30,521 nucleotides of DNA from Candidatus Aenigmatarchaeota archaeon (GTDB lineage Archaea; Aenigmatarchaeota; Aenigmatarchaeia; Aenigmatarchaeales; Aenigmatarchaeaceae): NCBI GenBank assembly GCA_011773475.1, contig WVXN01000046.1, positions 28,385 to 58,905 on the forward strand, given 5' to 3'. Every line of letters begins with the position of its first letter. Position 1 is the first letter of the stretch. The notes under the pieces are model-generated. The model saw only the letters and a list, made by a program, of their open reading frames with translations, searched no databases and had not been told where the DNA came from. The position numbers and the translations under genes were made by a program. This document shows, piece after piece, positions 1 through 8,592 of this stretch.

Positions 1-31
1 TTATTCTATCCAAATTGAACTATAGGGGCAA

Positions 32-56
32 TAATAGTTAAAATTTAAAACTATTA
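32..56. repeat. 8-bp inverted repeat upstream of the GalT-like gene
   Basis: TAATAGTT (32-39) and AACTATTA (49-56) are perfect inverted copies separated by 9 A/T bases. The repeat lies about 25 bases before the first gene, where a TATA element or operator would sit. It could equally be the tail of a terminator from a gene outside the window. In DNA this AT-rich, an 8-bp repeat is weak evidence on its own. Confidence 0.3.
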
Positions 57-80
57 ATAAAAGTTATATGAAATATTTTT

Positions 81-1088
81 ATGCTTGAATCCTTGAAAAA
101 ATACCTAAAAAAGGTTAAGAAAACAAACTTAAAAAAACTTGAAAGAACAATTAGACTTTTTGTTATAAAACCTTCAGACCAATCTAAAAAGTCCGAAACT
201 AAAATAAGAATTAATCCTGCTTTTTATTCTAGTTCTAGAATAGCTCCTGAAAGAGAAGCTAGAAAAATAGAAACTACTACTGTTGGTTTCAAAACTCCTT
301 CATTAAAATGCTTTTTTTGTGATCCTGATAAATGTGCTAAATTTTCAAAAGAAACTGGACTAAAAAAACAATACACCTTAAATAATTCCATTGCCTTTTC
401 AAATTTGTTTCCATTTGCAAAAATACATGGTGTAGTAGTCCTTAATTACAAACAACATATAGTAGATCCAAGAGATCTGACTTTAAAAAACTGGATAGAT
501 AGTATTAAACTTGTACAAAAAATAGGTAAACTTTCAAATAAAAAATATGTTTCTATGCATTTTAATTATGGCTCCAAAGCAGCATCTTCTTTAGAACATT
601 TCCATTCTCAATTTCATTGTGAAGATAAACCTTTAGCTAAAACTGCTTTGGCTATGAAATTAGGAAGTAAAAAATATTGGAAGTCTTGGGTTAAGGCTTT
701 ACTTGAAAAAGGATTAGTTATAGATTTTGATGAAAAGAGTAAAGTTGTATTTTTCGTTGACTGGTCTCCTGTTTTTGGAAAAACAGAATTTGTTGTCATG
801 ACTTTAGAAACTTCTAGTTTTCAAAAAATGAGCGATAAAGAAATAAATGCTGTTGTAAGATTTTTAGATAAAGCAATAAGAATTACAATTGATAAAATTT
901 CTGACCAAATCAATATCATAAATCTTAGTGCCGCTCCTACAAATGATTTCTGCAATCAGTTTAGAATAGTCTCAAGAGCCCCTCTAAGTCAAGGAATTAA
1001 ATCTTGGGAAGGTTATTTAGAGCTTTCAGGAGAAACAGTACCGCATATAATTCCAGAAAAACTTGCTGAAATCGCAAAGAAATATTAA
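81..1088 (+). CDS. GalT-like (HIT superfamily) nucleotidyltransferase
   Basis: 335 aa. Residues 162-177 show the galactose-1-phosphate uridylyltransferase pattern N-x-G-x2-A-x2-S-x2-H-x-H-x-Q, ending in HFHSQ (H173, H175, Q177). In the family the second His of this motif carries the covalent nucleotidyl intermediate. A Cys cluster (C77, C80, C85) could bind a metal, and N108 with FPFAKIHG and H126 fits the first half of the GalT fold. By family the enzyme moves a nucleoside monophosphate between a nucleotide and a sugar phosphate. The exact substrate (UDP-hexose, ADP-glucose or a dinucleotide phosphorylase reaction) cannot be told. It faces a phosphohexomutase whose stop codon directly abuts its own, so a role in making NDP-sugar for the glycogen synthases nearby is a reasonable inference. 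The basic N-terminal ~40 residues are not part of the recognised fold. Confidence 0.75.
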   Translation: MLESLKKYLKKVKKTNLKKLERTIRLFVIKPSDQSKKSETKIRINPAFYSSSRIAPEREARKIETTTVGFKTPSLKCFFCDPDKCAKFSKETGLKKQYTLNNSIAFSNLFPFAKIHGVVVLNYKQHIVDPRDLTLKNWIDSIKLVQKIGKLSNKKYVSMHFNYGSKAASSLEHFHSQFHCEDKPLAKTALAMKLGSKKYWKSWVKALLEKGLVIDFDEKSKVVFFVDWSPVFGKTEFVVMTLETSSFQKMSDKEINAVVRFLDKAIRITIDKISDQINIINLSAAPTNDFCNQFRIVSRAPLSQGIKSWEGYLELSGETVPHIIPEKLAEIAKKY

Positions 1089-3266
1089 TTATAGTCCTTC
1101 ATGAATATAATCTAGATAAATTTTTCTTGATAAATTATATAAGTTATCAAAGAATGAAGGATCAACCAATTTTTTATATCTTTCTGTTAACTTTCCACTG
1201 TAATTCATTAATTTATCTAAAAACATTTCACATTTTTTCTTATCACAGCCACAAGCATAAGCTCTTAGTTTAGCGTCTGTTCCAGATTTTCTAATCTCAA
1301 CAAACATATCTTTGAATTTAAAGTAAGTACCATCCCCAACAAAAACTATATCTTCTAAATCTGAAAAATCTAAATCAGTAAAAATTTCAGATAGAATTGA
1401 CTTAGCTTGTTTTATATCTATTAATTTTTCTCTAATTCCCAATGATAAACCTAAATAGAACTTGTCTATGTTATCTCTTAAAATTTCTCCAGTTGCTTTG
1501 CTTTTCAATAATTTTTCAGGGTCAGGCTCACTTTCATTGTAATATATTACATCGCCCCTAACAAAATATTTGTATATAATCTTGTTTTCATTGAAAATTT
1601 CTTCAAGGTATTCTGAAAGCAGTTGTTTTTTGTTAAAGAGGCGAGCACTTAATGAAGTAACAATCACTGAAGCTTCCCCAGCACTTTTTTCTCTCATGGT
1701 TATGGCAGTTCTACCTCCCTTACTAGTGAACAAATCTTCTGAACCTGTAATCATACCACCGCTTTCTTCACCAGCAAAAACAAGTCTTGGTTCCTTTCCA
1801 ATATTTATTTCATTTCCAAAGATGTCTTTGATTATAACTTCTTTGGTTGAATTTTCTTTAAACTGCTTTTCAATCTTTTTCAAAGTTGTTGAGATTTCTT
1901 TCCATCCAACTGGTGTGTTTATTATCTTAATTCCGTTTGTTAATGCCCACTCATCCCAAGCATAAGAAGAAGGAGCAGTCTTGATAATGAAACGTGGGTG
2001 ATTATTCCATTGATTTTTTTCTTTTAATCGCTTCATACGGAAATCCATCGTCATCAAAAAAGAATATACAGGATGATAAACTGTAAAAATTTTGTTTTCA
2101 TCAATTTTTAGATAATAGACTCCTAGGTCTTCTAATTTTTTAATTCTATTAACAGGCTCTACTTGTCCTATGACTAATCTGTCTGCATCGGGGTCTGTTA
2201 TCATAACTAAATGTCCAATTGGTTTATTTTTCAAGAGTTCTTCATATCCCATAGTTTCTACTACTTCTGGTAAACAAGGATCACATGAGAGGTCAAAGAA
2301 TTCCATTTTGTTTGTTTCTGGATTTAAACGACGAGTTTTACCAATACCATGAAAGAAAGGATCTTCCTCTTTGTTATTCCATTCAAATGCTTCCTTTATA
2401 TTTAGACTTTGAAAAATTTGCAACATAGTATTATAAATACAACCACCAACTACATCAAAAGTGATTTTCATACCATTTCTTGTAGCTTCTCGAATTAACT
2501 TAATATCATTTTCTGTTATCACATTTCCACGTAAATAATTAACATAAAGATTAATACCATCAAAATCTTCAGTAATTAATGGGTCATCTTTTGCAGATAG
2601 ATTTATTTTGTAGCCTTCAGGTGTCTTAGCTTTTTTAATAATTTTTTCAATTTCATCAACAAACATTATAGATTCTTCTGGTAAAAACTGAGTGCCTTGA
2701 TTATCTAAATCTTTAGTAGCAGTTTTACTACTTACTGCATGGCTAGATGTAACATATTCACCTCCATCATAATCAAAGAGAAAAATAAGAAAAGATACCA
2801 TCCAAACTGGAGTTGTGGCTTGATTAAAAGGCAAGTGTGTATGTATTCCTAAAGCAGCTTGGATCCTTGAAATTAATTCAACATATTTCTTAGTATTGTA
2901 ACGAACTTCCCCTGAAGCAATTTTATGTATGGTTTTTTCTTTTAATTTGTTCTTAAGTACAGATGCTTTTGCTAATGTAGCAAGAGCTACTCCAACTTCA
3001 TTAAGAGGAAACCTATAATCCCAGAAATATAAAATATTTTGAGGTCCTCTAATACCACCTGTTGAAACAAGGGCCTCTTTTCTATAATTTGCCAGCCATT
3101 TTTCTAAACCCCATTTTTTTACTAATTCATTTGTTATGGACAACTTAATTTCATTTTTATTATTTAGATCTATTACAGGGTTATTTTTAATTTCACTAGG
3201 AGTAAACCTTTCAACTAATTCATGAAATTCCTTTTTAAGTTCTTCAATTTCTTTTTTCCTATTCAA
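1089..3266 (-). CDS. Large alpha-D-phosphohexomutase (phosphoglucomutase/phosphomannomutase family)
   Basis: 725 aa, against about 450-580 for most family members. All four active-site loops are visible in order: the phosphoserine loop TSSHAV (173-178, catalytic S175), the Mg loop DPDADR (358-363), the sugar loop GEESGG (499-504) and the phosphate loop RKSGTDAKLR (659-668). By family it interconverts hexose 1- and 6-phosphates in the cytoplasm, which would link cupin PGI to NDP-sugar and glycogen synthesis. The serine loop is odd: the usual TASHNP has become TSSHAV, so the N-P pair is lost. The start is TTG: no in-frame ATG lies nearby, and a near-perfect Shine-Dalgarno sits just upstream. 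Sugar specificity cannot be read from the sequence. Confidence 0.85.
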   Translation of the reverse strand: MNRKKEIEELKKEFHELVERFTPSEIKNNPVIDLNNKNEIKLSITNELVKKWGLEKWLANYRKEALVSTGGIRGPQNILYFWDYRFPLNEVGVALATLAKASVLKNKLKEKTIHKIASGEVRYNTKKYVELISRIQAALGIHTHLPFNQATTPVWMVSFLIFLFDYDGGEYVTSSHAVSSKTATKDLDNQGTQFLPEESIMFVDEIEKIIKKAKTPEGYKINLSAKDDPLITEDFDGINLYVNYLRGNVITENDIKLIREATRNGMKITFDVVGGCIYNTMLQIFQSLNIKEAFEWNNKEEDPFFHGIGKTRRLNPETNKMEFFDLSCDPCLPEVVETMGYEELLKNKPIGHLVMITDPDADRLVIGQVEPVNRIKKLEDLGVYYLKIDENKIFTVYHPVYSFLMTMDFRMKRLKEKNQWNNHPRFIIKTAPSSYAWDEWALTNGIKIINTPVGWKEISTTLKKIEKQFKENSTKEVIIKDIFGNEINIGKEPRLVFAGEESGGMITGSEDLFTSKGGRTAITMREKSAGEASVIVTSLSARLFNKKQLLSEYLEEIFNENKIIYKYFVRGDVIYYNESEPDPEKLLKSKATGEILRDNIDKFYLGLSLGIREKLIDIKQAKSILSEIFTDLDFSDLEDIVFVGDGTYFKFKDMFVEIRKSGTDAKLRAYACGCDKKKCEMFLDKLMNYSGKLTERYKKLVDPSFFDNLYNLSRKIYLDYIHEGL

Positions 3267-3270
3267 ATGA

Positions 3271-3278
3271 TCTCCTCC
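3271..3278 (-). promoter_or_regulatory. Strong Shine-Dalgarno that sets a TTG start
   Basis: On the minus strand GGAGGAGATCA lies a few bases before TTG (3266-3264). It matches the anti-Shine-Dalgarno complement GGAGGTGATCA at all but one base. This supports initiation of the phosphohexomutase at TTG rather than at a distant internal ATG. Confidence 0.75.
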
Positions 3279-3297
3279 AATAAGCTCTAAAAATACT

Positions 3298-3309
3298 CAT
3301 AAATATAAT
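3298..3309 (+). promoter_or_regulatory. TATA box of the pilin-LamG gene
   Basis: The A/T element TCATAAATATAA is centred about 27 bases before the ATG at 3331. That is the spacing expected for a leaderless archaeal transcript. No Shine-Dalgarno is seen before this ATG, which fits. Confidence 0.5.
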
Positions 3310-3330
3310 TGTCTGATTTAAATAATAATT

Positions 3331-4398
3331 ATGCGTGGTATTTCAGCAATTATGGAATTGTTACTAGTTACACTAATTTTAATAATACTAGCTACTCTTT
3401 TCTGGTTTTTTACTTCCGGAACAATTGAAGCAATGTCAGAATCTGGAACTGAAAGAACAAAAAGAACAGGAGAAATCCTTTCTACTTGCATGATAGTAGA
3501 TTCAGTCCATAAAAATAATATTTATATAAAAAATTGTGGTGATGGAGTAATAGTTAATGATAGTTTAAATGTTTTTTTAGATGATATGCCCCTCGAATTT
3601 AACATGACTCCTGAATCTATTAGTAAAGGAGAAATAGGAACTGTAACAGTTAATACAACTAATCTGTTAGGATTGAGTATAGAAGATCATGATTTAAAAA
3701 TATCTAATCCAAGTTTACAAATTGTTCAGAAAATAGAAGCTGTTTTACATGATTCTTGCGTATTAGCTTTTGATTTTGATGAAGGTTCTGGAATTAAAGT
3801 TCATGATTCTTCTGATTATGAAAACGATGGGACTATTTACGGAAATGGAATTAGTTGGACTGATGGTAAATTTGGAAGTGCATTGGATTTTCCTGGAACT
3901 GATGAAAGATATGTTGCTGTATCTGATTCTCCAAGCTTGGATATTACAGACGAGATTACAATAGAAGCATGGATATATCCGGAAAAGATTGATGACACCG
4001 GCTCACCCTATATAGTCTCTAAGAACTATGATCATCCAGATGAGATGACGTATGCATTTTTAATCCATTATTCACCTGTGGGTCAGATAACAGGAGTACT
4101 GAATGAAATTAATATTAATGGCATTAAAATACTAAGTACCAACCAATGGTATCATGTTGCAATGAGCTGGAATGGAAACCTTGCTAAGATTTTTGTGAAT
4201 GGTAACAAAACAGGTGAAACAACTTTCGCAGGCCCACTGACTCCAAATGATTATAGACTTGTGGTAGGAGCTAGAAATGATGGTGGTACCCCACCAACAC
4301 TTAATACATATCGTCAATTCAATGGTACAATAGATAACTTGAGAATTTATAACAAAGCATTGACTCCTGCTGAAACAATAAATTTTAAAATGAGATAA
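3331..4398 (+). CDS. Pilin-like surface protein with a LamG (concanavalin-like) domain
   Basis: 355 aa. The N-terminus (MRGISAIMELLLVTLILII, residues 1-19) looks like an archaeal class III signal peptide: a very short basic leader ending in R-G, then a long hydrophobic helix to about residue 28. Such leaders are cut by the FlaK/PibD peptidase, and the helix anchors the subunit in a pilus or the membrane. Residues about 30-140 form a small beta-rich region. Residues about 145-350 match the LamG/Laminin_G_3 fold, with FDFDEGSG, a DGTIYG turn, FGSALDFPG, ITIEAWIYP, the NQWYHVAMSWNG strand and a closing DNLRIYNKALTPAE. Such domains bind glycans or mediate adhesion. A single-copy surface adhesin is the best reading; the ligand is unknown. 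Its stop codon abuts that of the convergent GAPN gene. Confidence 0.75.
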   Translation: MRGISAIMELLLVTLILIILATLFWFFTSGTIEAMSESGTERTKRTGEILSTCMIVDSVHKNNIYIKNCGDGVIVNDSLNVFLDDMPLEFNMTPESISKGEIGTVTVNTTNLLGLSIEDHDLKISNPSLQIVQKIEAVLHDSCVLAFDFDEGSGIKVHDSSDYENDGTIYGNGISWTDGKFGSALDFPGTDERYVAVSDSPSLDITDEITIEAWIYPEKIDDTGSPYIVSKNYDHPDEMTYAFLIHYSPVGQITGVLNEININGIKILSTNQWYHVAMSWNGNLAKIFVNGNKTGETTFAGPLTPNDYRLVVGARNDGGTPPTLNTYRQFNGTIDNLRIYNKALTPAETINFKMR

Positions 4399-5874
4399 TC
4401 ATTCTTTATGAGAATGCAAAACCATGACATGAACTTTTGACATGTCTTCTATACTATATTTGATTCCTTCTCTTCCTACCCCGGAACTCTCATCTCCACC
4501 AAACGGAAACATACCTAAACCATGAGTTGGATGAGCATTTATATGAACAGAACCAGCTTCAATTCTTTGTGCAGCATCAAATGCCTTGTCAATATCTTTT
4601 GTAAATATACAAGCATCTAAACCATATTCAGATTCATTTGCAAGTTCAATTGCTTCTTCATAATCCTTAACTCTAATAATTGTAATAACTGGCCCAAATG
4701 TTTCTTCCCAAGCAATTTTCATATCCCTGTTAACAAAATCTAAAACAGTTGGCTCAAAATATCCATGTTCATACCTTTTTCCACCATATAAAAGCTTCGC
4801 ACCTTTTTTAATAGCATCACTAACTAGTTCTTCAACTCTTTTGGCAGCAGCTTCATTTATCAAAGGTCCAATAACATTTTCAGGTTTTCTTGGGTCTCCA
4901 AATTTCCAATTTTCAACTTCTTTTAAAATACCCTTAACAAAATTATTGGCTATTGATTCTACAACTAACACTCTGCTTATAGAATCACATCTTTGTCCTG
5001 AAAACTTTAAAGAACCTGTTGCAACTTCCTTAACAGCTATATCAAGATTACAGTCTTCCAAAACAATTGCTGGAGCTTTTCCTCCTAGTTCTAAATGCAA
5101 TTTTTTCATTCCAGCAATGCTTGCAATGTGTTTTCCAACTTCACTGCTTCCTGTAAATGATATCATATCAATTTGAGGGTGAGAACACAAGTAATCTCCT
5201 ATTTCAGAGCTTGATCCCGTAATTATATTTAACACACCATCTGGTAAACCTGCTTCTTGCATGATTCTTCCAAACATTAGCAAACATATTGGATCTGCGC
5301 TTGCAGGCTTAACTACAATTGAGTTTCCAACTGCTATTCCAGGTGCTATTTTTGCTATTCCTGTAAACAAAGGATAATTAAATGGTGTTATTGCTAGTAA
5401 AACTCCTAAAGGTTGTCTAACAACCATTCCCATAGAATTTCTCTTACCCGCAATGTCACCTTTTATGAATTCTCCTCTTATTTCTTTTGCTTCATCAGAC
5501 GCATAATGTAATCTTTCTATAGAAGCATGGACTTCTCCTTGGGCAAGTTTTATTGTTTTTCCGGATTCTCTGCAAATAACATTTATGAATTCATCTTTAT
5601 GCTCTTCTAATAGATTACCCATTTTATCAAGAATTTTTCCTCTTTCAGAAGCATCCATATTAGCGATTTTTGTTTTTGCATTAAAAGCTGCTTTAACTGT
5701 TTTCCCAGCATCTCTTTTGCTAGCTTTCTGAGCTTCTGCTATTAATGACCCGTCGGCTGGGCTTTTTATTTCAAAAGTTTTTTTAGTAGAAGATTCTAGC
5801 CACTTGCCATTAATCAAAATCTTGTAAATATATTTATTATCTTTAACAAACCTTATTGAATCAAAAATAGACAT
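4399..5874 (-). CDS. gapN: Non-phosphorylating glyceraldehyde-3-phosphate dehydrogenase (GAPN, ALDH family)
   Basis: 491 aa, the usual length for NAD(P)-dependent aldehyde dehydrogenases. Catalytic residues are present: N166 in ITPFNYPLF, E262 in LELGGK and the nucleophile C296 in FSGQRC. The GQRC and LELGGKAPAIVLED contexts resemble archaeal GAPN more than general ALDHs. By family it oxidises glyceraldehyde-3-phosphate irreversibly to 3-phosphoglycerate, reducing NAD(P)+ with no ATP gain. In many archaea it is the glycolytic-direction enzyme. That suits its position beside FBP aldolase/phosphatase and TIM. A minus-strand TATA element (5901-5913) lies about 33 bases upstream, giving a short leader. 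Specificity for another aldehyde (for example succinate semialdehyde) is possible but less likely in this context. Confidence 0.85.
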   Translation of the reverse strand: MSIFDSIRFVKDNKYIYKILINGKWLESSTKKTFEIKSPADGSLIAEAQKASKRDAGKTVKAAFNAKTKIANMDASERGKILDKMGNLLEEHKDEFINVICRESGKTIKLAQGEVHASIERLHYASDEAKEIRGEFIKGDIAGKRNSMGMVVRQPLGVLLAITPFNYPLFTGIAKIAPGIAVGNSIVVKPASADPICLLMFGRIMQEAGLPDGVLNIITGSSSEIGDYLCSHPQIDMISFTGSSEVGKHIASIAGMKKLHLELGGKAPAIVLEDCNLDIAVKEVATGSLKFSGQRCDSISRVLVVESIANNFVKGILKEVENWKFGDPRKPENVIGPLINEAAAKRVEELVSDAIKKGAKLLYGGKRYEHGYFEPTVLDFVNRDMKIAWEETFGPVITIIRVKDYEEAIELANESEYGLDACIFTKDIDKAFDAAQRIEAGSVHINAHPTHGLGMFPFGGDESSGVGREGIKYSIEDMSKVHVMVLHSHKE

Positions 5875-5900
5875 TTCTATCTACTAAGAATATTATTTGC

Positions 5901-5913
5901 TTTAATATATTTG
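5901..5913 (-). promoter_or_regulatory. TATA box of the GAPN gene
   Basis: CAAATATATTAAA on the minus strand, centred about 33 bases before the ATG at 5874. No strong Shine-Dalgarno is seen. Confidence 0.4.
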
Positions 5914-5943
5914 TATTGCTTGTGTAGTGTCTGATTTAGAATC

Positions 5944-7386
5944 TCATTTCTTTTCATGTAACTTCCTAATTATCAACACTAAAACAATAATCTCAGCAAT
6001 AGAAATTATCACAAAACTAACAAACGGAATCACAACTTCCAACAAGTATGGCATTGTATACCATGCCATTTCCAAACACTTCACTCCACAACCACCACCA
6101 ATACTCTCGGTATACACAGTTAAAGTCTCAGTATCAACCTCACCTAGGTCATTACCTGCATTGCCATCCTCATCCATGTCTATGATAGCTTTAACTTCAT
6201 AATATCGATCTGTTGAAGTTAAAGAACTTGGTGCTTTTAGATTGCATGAATTTTCTGGAAGGACAATTTGGCATTTATCTGGACCCAATACCACAACAAG
6301 TTTGTCATCACAACTAGTAAGACCAGAAACATGTGCTTTCACATTCTCTCCTGCTTTAACATATTTAGGCAATAGAGTTAAGTTTATTTCGCCTGAACAT
6401 CCTGCTGGCTGTAAACCACAAAGATCGCTAATAAAATCCTTGAATGTATAATAAGATTCGGTTGGATAACCATTTTCATCGATTATATAAGTATATGAAA
6501 ACCAGAAGGGCCTTTCAGCTTTATAACCCAGACTACAAACCAGTTCTTCTATCCAATCTTTTTGATACTCTATTCCTGCGTATTCTGCATTTTGTCCAGT
6601 TTCAGTAATCCATATAGACTTATTTAGTTGCCCTAATCTGTCAACCTTAGGAACTAATTCTGTATCGATGGTTTCAATAGTTCCATAATGATGAGTTGCA
6701 ACTGCATCAACTGTGATTCCAAGTGATATCAAATTTTCAATATAACTGCCATCATCATCTCTTGTAGTGCCTCCCGAAATGACAATTGCTTCTGGATCAA
6801 TATTTTTAATGATTTCATAAGTTTTATTAAATATTTCTACATATTTTTCTGGGTTATTGGCGAAATCTATTTTAGTGGGCCAAATGGTCCATGGTACACC
6901 ATCACAAGCGAATAGACATTTGTTACAATTCGGATCATCTTCTTCATTTAAAATTTGATATGCGTGGATTTTTCCTTTATATCTATTAACAATTATTTCA
7001 ACAAACGAATACCAATTTTCATCCCACTCGTTCATAGTTTCCCAACCACAATAAGTAAGGAGATTGGCCAATACCTTTAATTCCAGACTATTAGCTTCAT
7101 TGATATAACTATCATACCCAGATAAATCTGGATAATTTCCGTCTACTCTCCCCCTATCTTCCCATAGCCCTATTCTTATCCATTTCGCTCCTATATTTTT
7201 TATATTGTTTAACACTTCAGTTTGTGTTGTGTTATAATTTGATAAGTCTAATCCTCTGTCTGGAAAAACATCCCAATGGGTAGCATCCATGCCCCATTCT
7301 GTATCGATATTTTCTTGAGCTTGAGAAATATGAATTATTGAGAAATATACCAAAAACAAAGTTAATAAAAAACCCCATTTCTTCAT
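5944..7386 (-). CDS. Secreted, membrane-anchored clan-A-type glycoside hydrolase
   Basis: 480 aa. Residues 1-23 are a Sec-type signal peptide ending in SQAQ. Residues about 30-340 look like a (beta/alpha)8 glycosidase of the GH5/GH39 type: KNIGAKWIRIGLWED, then YQILNEEDD with N147-E148 as candidate acid/base, a VATHHYG segment, and ITETG with E262 as candidate nucleophile. Residues about 335-440 resemble a beta-sandwich. A C-terminal transmembrane helix (about 447-474) followed by the basic tail RKLHEKK anchors the protein outside the cell. Four Cys between 154 and 161 and another in the C-terminal region (GCGVKC) could form disulfides. It would cut an extracellular glycan and might supply sugar to the glycogen and glycolysis genes around it. 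GH family and substrate are not determined. Confidence 0.7.
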   Translation of the reverse strand: MKKWGFLLTLFLVYFSIIHISQAQENIDTEWGMDATHWDVFPDRGLDLSNYNTTQTEVLNNIKNIGAKWIRIGLWEDRGRVDGNYPDLSGYDSYINEANSLELKVLANLLTYCGWETMNEWDENWYSFVEIIVNRYKGKIHAYQILNEEDDPNCNKCLFACDGVPWTIWPTKIDFANNPEKYVEIFNKTYEIIKNIDPEAIVISGGTTRDDDGSYIENLISLGITVDAVATHHYGTIETIDTELVPKVDRLGQLNKSIWITETGQNAEYAGIEYQKDWIEELVCSLGYKAERPFWFSYTYIIDENGYPTESYYTFKDFISDLCGLQPAGCSGEINLTLLPKYVKAGENVKAHVSGLTSCDDKLVVVLGPDKCQIVLPENSCNLKAPSSLTSTDRYYEVKAIIDMDEDGNAGNDLGEVDTETLTVYTESIGGGCGVKCLEMAWYTMPYLLEVVIPFVSFVIISIAEIIVLVLIIRKLHEKK

Positions 7387-7467
7387 GATTATTATATAAA
7401 TCCCCTAAATATTAATTTATCATTTTTTAAAAACATTTCAAACCTATTTTCACATTCTTAATAAACC

Positions 7468-7478
7468 TTTATATAAAA
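7468..7478 (+). promoter_or_regulatory. TATA box of the FBPA/ase-TIM-PGI operon
   Basis: TTTATATAAAA preceded by a BRE-like AAACC. It is centred 25 bases before the ATG at 7498, so the transcript is probably leaderless. This is one of the cleanest promoters in the window. The minus-strand hydrolase gene starts at 7386, so this 111-base gap holds divergent promoters. Confidence 0.65.
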
Positions 7479-7497
7479 CCTCTACAATTTGTAATGT

Positions 7498-8592
7498 ATG
7501 AAAATTACGCTAAGTGTTATTAAAGCTGATATAGGAGGACATGTTGGACATTCTTCAAGTCATCCAGCAATTCTTGAAATAGCAAGAAACATTCTTCAAG
7601 ACGAGAAAAACAAAGGATTTTTAATAGATTTTTATGTAACAGCTTGTGGAGACGATTTACAATTAATAATGACTCATCAGCATGGTGTTGATAACAAAGA
7701 CGTACATGCTATGGCTTGGGACACTTTTAAAAAATGCACAGAAAAAGCTAAAGAACTGAAACTTTACGGAGCTGGACAAGATTTGTTAAAAGATACATTT
7801 TCAGGAAATCTAAAAGGAATGGGACCAGGTGTTGCAGAACTAGAATTTGAAGAGAGAAAATCAGAACCAGTTATTATTTTTATGGCAGACAAAACAGAAC
7901 CAGGAGCATGGAACATTCCACTATATAAAATGTTTGCAGATCCATTCTCAACAGCAGGTCTGGTTATTGATTCTGAAATGCATGGAGGATTTACTTTTGA
8001 GGTTCATGATGTTATAGAAAATAAGAAAGTTGAATTAAAATGTCCTGAAGAAATTTATGATTTGTTGGCGTTAATTGGTCAACCTGGAAGATATGTTATA
8101 AAACATGTTTACAGAACTTCAGACAAATTATATGCAGTTTCCACTTCTACAAGCAGGTTGAGTTTAATTGCAGGAAAATACGTTGGAAAAGATGATCCAG
8201 TTATGTTCGTAAGAGCACAACATGGTCTGCCAGCAGTTGGAGAAGTTTTAGAAGGATTTGCACATCCATGGATTGTTGCTGGTTGGATGAGAGGAAGTCA
8301 TCATGGTCCATTCATGCCTGTAGGTGTTGAAGATGCTACACCATCAAGATTCGATGGACCACCAAGAGTTATGGCACTAGGTTTTCAATTAGCTAATGGA
8401 ATGCTAGGTATGCCAAGAGACATGCTCAAGGACAAATCATTTGACAAAGCTAGATGGGAAGCATTGAAAATTGCAGATATTCTAAGAAGACAAGGGCCAT
8501 TTGAGCCACATAGGCTAGGACCAGAAGAGATGGAATACACAACCTTACCTGCAGTAAAGAAAAAACTAAAAAATAGATTCCAGGATATATGA
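7498..8592 (+). CDS. fbp: Bifunctional fructose-1,6-bisphosphate aldolase/phosphatase
   Basis: 364 aa, the typical length for archaeal FBPA/ase (FBPase class V). The start MKITLSVIKADIGGHVGHSS is the family hallmark with metal-binding Asp and His residues. Y228 and K231 in GKYVGK correspond to the Tyr and Schiff-base Lys known from the Thermoproteus enzyme (229/232). HAHxGxHxxx-type and WIVAGWMRGSHHGPFMPV segments are also conserved. By family it condenses DHAP with glyceraldehyde-3-phosphate and dephosphorylates the product, giving fructose-6-phosphate and making gluconeogenesis one-way. It is the first gene of a three-gene set with TIM and cupin PGI; its stop overlaps the TIM start (ATGATG). 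Confidence 0.95.
   Translation: MKITLSVIKADIGGHVGHSSSHPAILEIARNILQDEKNKGFLIDFYVTACGDDLQLIMTHQHGVDNKDVHAMAWDTFKKCTEKAKELKLYGAGQDLLKDTFSGNLKGMGPGVAELEFEERKSEPVIIFMADKTEPGAWNIPLYKMFADPFSTAGLVIDSEMHGGFTFEVHDVIENKKVELKCPEEIYDLLALIGQPGRYVIKHVYRTSDKLYAVSTSTSRLSLIAGKYVGKDDPVMFVRAQHGLPAVGEVLEGFAHPWIVAGWMRGSHHGPFMPVGVEDATPSRFDGPPRVMALGFQLANGMLGMPRDMLKDKSFDKARWEALKIADILRRQGPFEPHRLGPEEMEYTTLPAVKKKLKNRFQDI

Noticed and set aside
1570..1965. 131-codon plus-strand open frame inside the phosphohexomutase
   Set aside because: Opposite strand to a gene with clear active-site motifs; no recognisable domain or start signals.
4400..4416. 6-bp hairpin CATTCT/AGAATG at the convergent pilin/GAPN end
   Set aside because: Short, lies within the last codons of GAPN, has no T-run, and is expected by chance at this base composition.
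3309..5938. Repeated TGTCTGATTTA near 3310 and 5929
   Set aside because: An 11-base match found twice only, in different promoter contexts and not at a fixed distance from starts; likely chance.
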